From the NCBI GenBank assembly GCA_964644605.1, contig CAZXWS010000009.1:1-5471 (forward strand): 5,471 nt of DNA, in the 5' to 3' direction. Source of the DNA: CAZLAJ01 sp964644605 (lineage in GTDB: Bacteria > Patescibacteriota > Microgenomatia > UBA1406 > GWC2-37-13). This document shows, piece by piece, positions 1-4,038 of this stretch (the first letter of the stretch is position 1; each line of letters begins with the position of its first letter). The notes below the pieces were generated by a model. That model had not been told where the DNA came from, did no database searches, and saw nothing but the letters and a program-made list of their open reading frames with translations. Made by a program: the position numbers and the translations under genes.

Positions 1-478
1 TTTTCATTTAGAAAGCACTAAAAACTTTTTGCAAATACCGCAAAACTGTTCGTTATATAGTATAAGCTCTACTACAGATTATCTCGAATGGAGATTTCGC
101 AAGAAACCGAACCATAACTATGAACAGTACACAGTACTCGATGAAAACGATAATAAAATCGGGATAGTGGTTCTACGCACAAAATATGGAAGATACTATG
201 TACTAAAAATACTTGCACACTGTATGCAAAAAAATACTATCGATGAAATCTTAAAAGCAATTGAAAACCTGGCTCTGCAAAAAGGAGAACGACTGCTTAT
301 ATATAGCGTGCTCAACAATTCATTTTGGGAATCGCTGTTTGGAAATTATCGCTACTTTAAAAAAAATAATAACTCAGTAAATTATTATCTAACTATAAAA
401 ATACATAATCAAAATCTTAATAAAGACGAGCTGACAGACAAAAATAATTGGTTCATAATGAACGGCGATATAATCTAG
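1..478 (+). CDS. GNAT-like acyltransferase, C-terminal part (5' end outside window)
   Basis: The reading frame is open from base 2 to the TAG at 476-478 and has no convincing start inside the window. A TTG at 29 lies in frame but has no ribosome binding site, so the gene almost certainly begins upstream. The visible protein contains a YLEWRF stretch, followed by strand-like segments (QYTVLDENDNKIGIVVL, then GRYYVLKILAH). Next come a helix (TIDEILKAIENLALQKGE) and an end reading NWFIMNGDII. This order, with a WRF near the middle and an NW..xxGD end, resembles the C-terminal half of GNAT-fold acetyltransferases often found with polysaccharide genes; that likeness is from memory and is an inference. 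The acetyl-CoA loop cannot be identified with certainty. The next gene starts 4 nt after the stop, so the two are probably co-transcribed. A distant hypothetical family is the main alternative. Confidence 0.5.
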   Translation, partial: FHLESTKNFLQIPQNCSLYSISSTTDYLEWRFRKKPNHNYEQYTVLDENDNKIGIVVLRTKYGRYYVLKILAHCMQKNTIDEILKAIENLALQKGERLLIYSVLNNSFWESLFGNYRYFKKNNNSVNYYLTIKIHNQNLNKDELTDKNNWFIMNGDII

Positions 479-482
479 CCAA

Positions 483-1376
483 ATGTTTTATACTTATGTC
501 CTTATGCTTAAAAGGTTACTCTTGTTTGGATTTATTCCATTTCTCCTCGCGCTAACAATCTACCTTTGTGCTAAGTACGGAGTACCACGATATCGACTAT
601 ATAGCGAGAATAAAGCCTTACGGCAAACAATTCAGCCATTATTTAAAAATACAGAAGGTACGTATGGTGTTGTAGTAAAAGACTTAAAAACAGGTGCGCA
701 ATATACCTTTAACGAACACAGAACTTTTGCCACAGCCAGTTTATATAAGCTCTGGATCATGGCTGAAACATACGAACAAATTAAGGAGCATAAAATCACC
801 GAAGATGATATTGTAAGCGATGATGTAGCTTCCATGAATCAAAATTTCGGCATTTCATCCGATTCAGCTGATCTGACTGACGGCGTAATTACGCTACGAA
901 TAGCTGACGCTCTAAATCAAATGATTACTATCTCCCATAATTATGCCGCCCTTTTGCTCACAGAGCAGCTCCATGAATCGACTATTAATGACTTCTTAAC
1001 AAAACAACAATTTAGTGAATCAAAGTTAGGTGAAATAAATTCTTTACCCACAAGTACTGCAGCCGATATGAGCAAGTTCTTTGAGCAGCTTTATCGTGGT
1101 GAACTAATAGATCGTCTGTATTCTGACAAAATGCTTGAATTGCTAAAAAAACAGCAGCTAAATACTAAAATACCGGCTTTATTGCCTGAGAGTACAGTAA
1201 TCGCTCATAAAACTGGCGAGTTGAATCAGTACAGCCATGATGCTGGCATCGTGTACACAAAAAAAAGAGATTATATTATTGTCGTGTTATCGGAAACAGA
1301 TAATACTGACATGGTAGATAAAAAAATCGCAGAAATTTCAAAAAAAGTATACGACTACTTTAAAGGTATAAAGTAA
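483..1376 (+). CDS. Membrane-anchored class A beta-lactamase-fold serine hydrolase
   Basis: The 297-residue protein starts with a basic pair (K10, R11) and a hydrophobic stretch at about 12-30, an uncleaved-looking signal anchor that would place the rest outside the membrane. There is no lipobox. The catalytic domain begins near 58 (GTYGVVVKDLKTG). It has the serine-hydrolase triad of motifs: SLYK with nucleophile S86 and K89, SHN at 151-153 in place of SDN, and HKTG at 242-245. The segment around 184-196 (GEINSLPTSTAADM) aligns with the omega-loop region but shows no clear ExxLN, so the deacylating glutamate of true class A beta-lactamases is not evident. A role in cell-wall peptide handling, or another ester/amide hydrolase activity, is likelier than drug resistance. 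The ATG at 483 has no Shine-Dalgarno; an in-frame ATG at 504, just before LKRLLLF, is an alternative start. Translational coupling to the upstream gene is plausible. Confidence 0.8.
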   Translation: MFYTYVLMLKRLLLFGFIPFLLALTIYLCAKYGVPRYRLYSENKALRQTIQPLFKNTEGTYGVVVKDLKTGAQYTFNEHRTFATASLYKLWIMAETYEQIKEHKITEDDIVSDDVASMNQNFGISSDSADLTDGVITLRIADALNQMITISHNYAALLLTEQLHESTINDFLTKQQFSESKLGEINSLPTSTAADMSKFFEQLYRGELIDRLYSDKMLELLKKQQLNTKIPALLPESTVIAHKTGELNQYSHDAGIVYTKKRDYIIVVLSETDNTDMVDKKIAEISKKVYDYFKGIK

Positions 1377-1407
1377 AAAGAGCTGCGCGTCAGACAAGCT
1401 GACGCGC
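1375..1407 (-). terminator. Intrinsic terminator of the STAS gene
   Basis: A perfect 9-bp GC-rich stem (GCGCGTCAG at 1385-1393 against CTGACGCGC at 1399-1407) encloses a 5-nt loop. Read on the minus strand it is followed 5 nt later by five T (1379-1375). It lies 13 nt beyond the STAS stop codon. The T run overlaps the TAA of the convergent hydrolase gene. Read on the plus strand the stem has no T run, so it is not a good terminator for the hydrolase gene. Confidence 0.7.
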
Positions 1408-1419
1408 GAATGGTGGATC

Positions 1420-1788
1420 TCAGAAACTTCCCACTGCTTCCGCAGGGGTCTCATAGATTCCAAAGATCCTCGTGAACCCGACTAGCTCAAGAGTGTCGCG
1501 GACGGAATGAGGATCTGGCAACGCGAGATACACATCTCCTCGATTCCATCGACGGCAGACTCTTCTTGCAGAAAGTAGCACACGCAAACCAGCTGATGAC
1601 ACATAGGTACAACGAGTCAGGTCTACAACAATCTTGCACTTACCCACATCCGTCAGTTGGGTCAGTGCTTTTGCCAACGCAGGCGCTGTAGCATGATCCA
1701 GACTTCCAATGGTCAGAGTTACAAGCATAGCTCGCTCGAACTCTTTAAGGGATCTCACTTCATCAGGCTCGTAATGTCTGACTTGCAA
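1420..1788 (-). CDS. STAS-domain protein (anti-sigma factor antagonist type)
   Basis: Starting from the TTG at 1788, the protein has 122 residues and is essentially one STAS domain. It has an N-terminal strand (MLVTLTIGSLDHATAPAL, about 21-38), a central strand KIVVDLTRCTYVSSAGLRVLL (52-72) and a C-terminal strand-helix (GDVYLALPDPHSVRDTLELVGF, 84-105). The VSSAGLRVLL motif with S64/S65 is the phosphorylation-site region of SpoIIAA/RsbV proteins, which bind anti-sigma kinases when unphosphorylated. The frame also stays open to an ATG at 1839. TTG 1788 is preferred because AAGGAGAG lies just upstream, and the extra N-terminus (MCRLFLWFICLSWK) does not look like STAS sequence. The gene is unlike its neighbours: about 55% GC in the two lines counted, a TGA stop, a TTG start and a strong Shine-Dalgarno. 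No anti-sigma kinase, phosphatase or sigma factor lies in the window. Horizontal acquisition is the likely explanation. Confidence 0.85.
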   Translation of the reverse strand: MQVRHYEPDEVRSLKEFERAMLVTLTIGSLDHATAPALAKALTQLTDVGKCKIVVDLTRCTYVSSAGLRVLLSARRVCRRWNRGDVYLALPDPHSVRDTLELVGFTRIFGIYETPAEAVGSF

Positions 1789-1791
1789 ATT

Positions 1792-1809
1792 CTCTCCTTT
1801 CCAAGAGAG
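1792..1809 (-). promoter_or_regulatory. Shine-Dalgarno of STAS gene inside a GGAA-capped hairpin
   Basis: On the minus strand the arm CTCTCTT (1809-1803) can pair with AGGAGAG (1798-1792) across the four bases GGAA. The seven pairs include one G-U. GGAA fits the GNRA tetraloop rule. The 3' arm is the ribosome binding site for the TTG start at 1788, so folding would mask it. That the fold forms and controls translation is inference from sequence only. Confidence 0.5.
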
Positions 1810-1810
1810 G

Positions 1811-1887
1811 CAGATAAACCAAAGAAACAATCTGCACATGGGTGCTGGGAATTCAGTAAAGTTACTGCACTGTCAGTACCCATGTGC
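1811..1887 (-). promoter_or_regulatory. Structured leader between tRNA-Val and STAS gene
   Basis: Two hairpins stand back to back in the minus-strand transcript. The first has a perfect 10-bp stem, GCACATGGGT (1887-1878) with ACCCATGTGC (1843-1834). It continues after one mismatch with CTG/CAG. Inside it lies a further hairpin, CAGTA/TACTG (1867-1863 with 1858-1854). The second is weak: CAGAT (1834-1830) with ATCTG (1815-1811), enclosing a 14-nt loop. The sequence after the large stem is only moderately T-rich, so this is not a classical terminator. It may protect the tRNA 3' trailer, attenuate read-through into the STAS gene, or be part of a regulated leader. The plus-strand version of the large stem gains two G-T pairs, but no plus-strand gene is near it. 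Confidence 0.45.
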
Positions 1888-1922
1888 TTTATTCAGCTTT
1901 CGGACCTGCCCGCTGCACTTTG

Positions 1923-1994
1923 TGACCGCTGGTGGATTTGAACCACCGACCTCTTCGATGTGAACGAAGCGCTCCACCGCTGAGCTAAGCGGTC
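1923..1994 (-). tRNA. tRNA-Val (anticodon CAC)
   Basis: The 72-nt minus-strand sequence folds into a complete cloverleaf. The acceptor is GACCGCT/AGCGGTC. The D stem is GCTC/GAGC. The anticodon stem CTTCG/CGAAG closes loop TTCACAT, with CAC at 1962-1960. The variable region is 5 nt and the T stem is GGTGG/CCACC with loop TTCAAAT. The discriminator is A, and CCA is not encoded (CAAAG follows), so it must be added after transcription. It reads GUG codons. It lies 11 nt downstream of a broken tRNA-Val of the same anticodon and is probably transcribed from the promoter at 2061-2069. It differs from the broken copy in acceptor sequence, so it is not a simple duplicate. Confidence 0.93.
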
Positions 1995-2005
1995 GCTTTG
2001 GCAGG

Positions 2006-2046
2006 CGGGTGTGAACCGAACGCTCTAACCACTAAGCTACGGATCC
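2006..2046 (-). pseudogene. 5' fragment of a second tRNA-Val(CAC)
   Basis: The minus-strand sequence from 2046 reads as tRNA positions 1 to about 41. It has acceptor arm GGATCCG, then TA, then a D arm GCTT...GAGC with a GGTT loop. A 5' anticodon stem TTCGG, loop TTCACAC (anticodon CAC) and the first three bases of the 3' anticodon stem (CCG) follow. The match then stops: expected AA is CC, and there is no T arm and no CGGATCC acceptor strand in the following bases or elsewhere in the gap to the STAS gene. The break falls in the anticodon stem, a usual crossover region for elements that integrate into tRNA genes. The fragment directly follows a good tRNA promoter, so it is probably the original native gene. 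Confidence 0.7.
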
Positions 2047-2060
2047 ATTATGACCAGTAT

Positions 2061-2069
2061 ATTATACCA
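2061..2069 (-). promoter_or_regulatory. Extended -10 promoter of the tRNA-Val locus
   Basis: The minus strand reads TGGTATAAT here, a consensus -10 hexamer with the upstream TGN extension. The predicted start is near 2054, about 8 nt before the first base of the truncated tRNA at 2046. A 17-nt spacer would place the -35 at 2084-2089 (AACGTT), a poor match and the core of an 8-bp palindrome TAACGTTA (2083-2090). An extended -10 can compensate for a weak -35. This promoter probably drives the tRNA fragment, the intact tRNA-Val and possibly the STAS gene. Confidence 0.7.
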
Positions 2070-2138
2070 CTTAGGGATACAGTAACGTTATAAGCGAAAT
2101 TTTTAATAATCATGCAGTTTACGAAACTATAACACGTC

Positions 2139-2181
2139 ATTCTGGTAAGCGAGAACGTGTGTTCGAGCGCATCCAGAATCA
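2139..2181 (+). other. tRNA-like mini-fold (acceptor and T arm only)
   Basis: ATTCTGG (2139-2145) pairs perfectly with CCAGAAT (2173-2179), which is followed by CA. Directly inside the 3' arm, GTGTG and CGCAT can pair (with two G-U pairs) around TTCGAG, resembling a T arm with one loop base missing. D and anticodon arms are absent. It may be a decayed tRNA, a regulatory hairpin or chance. A competing 6-bp pairing (ACACGT 2132-2137 with ACGTGT 2155-2160) uses overlapping bases. Confidence 0.3.
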
Positions 2182-2218
2182 GTATTCAAAAGAATTTAGT
2201 AATTTGTGGTAATTAACA

Positions 2219-2247
2219 TTGTAATTTCATATTTCCTCCTCTACAAT
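2219..2247 (+). promoter_or_regulatory. Probable lepB promoter
   Basis: TTGTAA (2219-2224) and TACAAT (2242-2247) are separated by 17 nt, a good -35/-10 pair. The start of transcription would fall at about 2254-2256, on or next to the lepB ATG at 2256. No Shine-Dalgarno precedes that ATG, so a leaderless message is suggested. The CCTCCT in the spacer is not a ribosome binding site on this strand. Confidence 0.5.
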
Positions 2248-2255
2248 TAATTTCT

Positions 2256-2885
2256 ATGAGCATTGTGAAACTTGTGATTGAGTTTGTGATGGACATACTT
2301 GAAACGGTTGTCTTTATCGGCTCACTTTTTATTGTTGTCTACCTTTTTATACTCCAACCAAATCAAGTAAAAGGAGCCTCCATGGAACCGACATTTATTT
2401 CCGGTGAATATATACTCACAAGCAAAGTAACGTATAAATTCAGACCTATGCATCGAGGCGATGTTATTGTTTTTAAATCACTGCAGAATCCTAACATCGA
2501 CTATATTAAGCGCATTATTGGCTTGCCAGGTGATCGTGTAACAGTAACCGCAGGCGAAGTATATGTAAATGATCAAAGAGTTGTAGAAAATTATATTGCT
2601 TCTAAAACAAATGTATGGGAGCGAGGGTACAGTAAGGAAGGAATTCCCTCCACAGTGCCGGACGGACAAATATTTGTGATGGGAGACAACAGAGGAAGAT
2701 CATCAGATTCTCGTGAATTTGGACCGGTGCCAATTGAAAATATCATAGGTCAAGTATTTTTCCGTTACTTTCCCGTAAACAAAATCGGCTGGATCGGCAA
2801 TCCATTACCAAGGACATTACAAACTCTCAATTTAAATACCTTGTTCTCGTTTCCACTCGTCAAGTTTTTTCATCAAACTGCGTAA
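2256..2885 (+). CDS. lepB: Signal peptidase I
   Basis: The 209-residue type I signal peptidase cleaves signal peptides from exported proteins at the outer face of the membrane. One N-terminal membrane segment spans about 14-33. The catalytic domain follows: box B GASMEPTF with nucleophile S42, box D YIKRIIGLPGD with general base K85, and box E GDNRGRSSDSREFG at 143-156. Length is normal for a compact bacterial LepB, with no second membrane helix. The ATG at 2256 lacks a Shine-Dalgarno; an in-frame ATG at 2289 (residue 12) is possible but would shorten the region before the membrane helix. The last 18 codons overlap, on the opposite strand, the 3' end of the ParB-HTH gene. They encode a tail beyond the conserved core (LNTLFSFPLVKFFHQTA) that may be lineage-specific. 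TAA is followed directly by TAG. Confidence 0.95.
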   Translation: MSIVKLVIEFVMDILETVVFIGSLFIVVYLFILQPNQVKGASMEPTFISGEYILTSKVTYKFRPMHRGDVIVFKSLQNPNIDYIKRIIGLPGDRVTVTAGEVYVNDQRVVENYIASKTNVWERGYSKEGIPSTVPDGQIFVMGDNRGRSSDSREFGPVPIENIIGQVFFRYFPVNKIGWIGNPLPRTLQTLNLNTLFSFPLVKFFHQTA

Positions 2886-3395
2886 TAGTTCAGCAGTATC
2901 ATCAAGCGATCCAATGAGCTCCACATCTGCTCTACTTTTTATGCGAGTCTGCACAAGATCCATCCGTACTTGTACTCTCCCTTTTTTTGCACGTGTCTGA
3001 AACGCAGATTTTTCTTCCATAGGAATATAATCGCCATCAGTTTTTATGCCGTATAAATATTCACGAACAATTCTTTCTGTACCTGCCGAACTCAACCCTT
3101 CAGCAAGAACTTGTTCATATGCTTTCATAAGTTGCTCAGAATCCTGAATACGTGATAACACAAATAAATGACTCATAGTTACCAGCCCCGAATAATATCC
3201 ATCGACCATTATTTCTGGTAATCGATTTAAACGAAGTAAGTGGCTAACGTACGAAGGTTTTATTTGTAATGATTCAGCAATTATATTGAGGGGTGTATCT
3301 TCTTCTTTATGAAGCTGCTCAATAAGGCGAGCTTTTTTAAAAATATCTGACTCGACGCGTATTTCATCAAATAATTGTTCTACTCTCTCACTCAT
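2832..3395 (-). CDS. ParB/KorB-type HTH DNA-binding protein lacking the nuclease-like domain
   Basis: The 187-residue protein matches the central DNA-binding part of ParB/Spo0J. KARLIEQLHKEEDTPLNIIAE begins near residue 21, and the helix-turn-helix lies at about 35-57 (AESLQIKPSYVSHLLRL). It is followed by the family's LPEIMVDGYYSGLVTMSHLFVLSRI and EGLSSAGTERIVREY. The usual N-terminal ParB/Srx CTP-binding domain (GxxRR motif) is missing; only about 20 residues precede the match. The C-terminal 60 residues (from K137) are charged, end in a likely helix (TAELLRSLMKKLDEWKRE) and could mediate dimerisation. No parA is in the window. The gene follows rpmA by 51 nt and has its own -10-like TATAAT 6 nt before the ATG. 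A chromosome-partition accessory or a transcription regulator are both possible; the DNA target is unknown. Its last 54 bp overlap lepB convergently. Confidence 0.8.
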   Translation of the reverse strand: MSERVEQLFDEIRVESDIFKKARLIEQLHKEEDTPLNIIAESLQIKPSYVSHLLRLNRLPEIMVDGYYSGLVTMSHLFVLSRIQDSEQLMKAYEQVLAEGLSSAGTERIVREYLYGIKTDGDYIPMEEKSAFQTRAKKGRVQVRMDLVQTRIKSRADVELIGSLDDTAELLRSLMKKLDEWKREQGI

Positions 3396-3401
3396 GTGAG
3401 T

Positions 3402-3407
3402 ATTATA
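3402..3407 (-). promoter_or_regulatory. -10 box of the ParB-HTH gene
   Basis: The minus strand has a consensus TATAAT whose last base is 6 nt before the ATG at 3395. Transcription would begin about at the A of the ATG, giving a leaderless message. There is no Shine-Dalgarno. No convincing -35 lies at 16-18 nt. Only the -10 is well supported. Confidence 0.5.
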
Positions 3408-3446
3408 CAGATAGATTTACGCTGATTGCGAGCGGATATGCGGATA

Positions 3447-3692
3447 TTATTTGACTGAAACGATTTTTTCACCCTTACGTTGTGAGAATTCCACAACTCC
3501 CTCTTTGAGTGCAATAATAGTGAAGTCTTTAGCAAGCATGGTTCCATTGCCCGCATTTACTCGAGTGCCTTTTTGACGAATAATCACATTACCGGCTTTT
3601 ACTGCCTGACCGCCAAATACTTTTACTCCACGTCTTTTTGAACGTGAATCTCGATTTCCTTTTACAGCTCTCTGAGCTTTTGTATGGGCCAT
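3447..3692 (-). CDS. rpmA: 50S ribosomal protein L27
   Basis: The 81-residue protein has the L27 signature: MAHTKAQ at the N-terminus, GNRDSRSKRRGVKVFGGQAVKAGNVIIRQKGTRVNAGNG through the middle and AKDFTIIALKEGVVEF. L27 lies near the peptidyl-transferase centre, where its basic N-terminal tail approaches the tRNA 3' ends. There is no cleavable N-terminal extension of the kind seen in Firmicutes. The ATG at 3692 begins 1 nt after the rplU stop, the common rplU-rpmA order. No Shine-Dalgarno precedes it, so translation probably depends on coupling to rplU. An 8-bp tandem repeat (GCGGATAT twice, plus strand, 3432-3447) overlaps the end of the gene. No intrinsic terminator is visible before the ParB-HTH gene. 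Confidence 0.97.
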   Translation of the reverse strand: MAHTKAQRAVKGNRDSRSKRRGVKVFGGQAVKAGNVIIRQKGTRVNAGNGTMLAKDFTIIALKEGVVEFSQRKGEKIVSVK

Positions 3693-3693
3693 G

Positions 3694-3999
3694 TTATATA
3701 GATAAAATTTTTATTTTGGTTAATTCAGCTCGAAAGCCCTTTACTCTGCGGTAACGGACTTTTGCTTTAAATTTAGCGACACGGATTTTGTCACCTTTCA
3801 TTTGCTCTACAATCTGGGCTTTTGTTACTTGTTTTAAAATAGGAGTGCCCAAATCCAAATTCTCGCCGTCAATAACTGCTAAAGTTTCCAATTCAACAGT
3901 GTCCTGAGCTTTTCCAGGTAACTTATCCACCACTACCTCTTGGTTTTCACCCACGAGGTACTGTTTTCCACCAGATTTGATAACACTAAATTTTGCCAT
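3694..3999 (-). CDS. rplU: 50S ribosomal protein L21
   Basis: The 101-residue protein is full length for L21. It opens with MAKFSVIKSGGKQYLVGENQEVVVDKL and contains LGTPILKQVTKAQIVEQMKGDKIRVAKFKAKVRYRRVKGFR, the basic 23S rRNA-binding region, near the end. It is a structural protein of the large ribosomal subunit that binds 23S rRNA. It heads a two-gene operon with rpmA. A TATAAT 6 nt upstream of the ATG predicts a leaderless start. The promoter overlaps the 3' end of rodA, so ribosomal protein expression can be uncoupled from rodA. Confidence 0.97.
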   Translation of the reverse strand: MAKFSVIKSGGKQYLVGENQEVVVDKLPGKAQDTVELETLAVIDGENLDLGTPILKQVTKAQIVEQMKGDKIRVAKFKAKVRYRRVKGFRAELTKIKILSI

Positions 4000-4005
4000 A
4001 GGTAC

Positions 4006-4033
4006 ATTATACCTTAAAATTTAATTTGCGCAA
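4006..4033 (-). promoter_or_regulatory. rplU-rpmA promoter
   Basis: On the minus strand a TTGCGC (4033-4028) lies 16 nt before a consensus TATAAT (4011-4006). Six bases separate the -10 from the rplU ATG at 3999, so the predicted first base of the RNA is the A of the start codon. The -35 matches only in TTG and is the weaker half. No Shine-Dalgarno is present. Confidence 0.6.
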
Positions 4034-4038
4034 GTATT

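Noticed and set aside
632..835. 67-codon minus-strand frame inside the serine hydrolase gene
   Set aside because: It is a shadow of conserved catalytic-domain coding sequence with no independent start signal.
1789..1839. ATG start for the STAS gene giving 17 extra residues
   Set aside because: The TTG at 1788 has AAGGAGAG at proper distance; the ATG at 1839 sits inside a strong hairpin arm, has no ribosome binding site and would translate through the Shine-Dalgarno.
1834..1887. Integron attC site or intrinsic terminator
   Set aside because: The inverted repeat lacks the RYYYAAC/GTTRRRY ends of attC, and on the minus strand it is not followed by a real T run.
1657..1941. 94-codon plus-strand frame over the STAS gene and its leader
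   Set aside because: It is antisense to a well-supported STAS domain, runs into the tRNA-Val 3' end and shows no recognisable protein features or ribosome binding site.
2006..2046. Split or intron-containing tRNA-Val
   Set aside because: No 3' half (T arm plus CGGATCC) exists in the rest of the window on the same strand, so neither an intron nor a local split tRNA is supported.
2213..2240. Perfect AGGAGG followed by a five-codon minus-strand frame (MKLQC)
   Set aside because: The spacing of 4 nt is short and the frame is tiny. It also lies inside the lepB promoter region, where CCTCCT may occur by chance. No downstream gene would obviously use it as a leader peptide.
3432..3447. Tandem GCGGATAT repeat as a CRISPR-like or regulatory array
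   Set aside because: There are only two adjacent copies without spacers, and they overlap the rpmA stop codon; most likely incidental.
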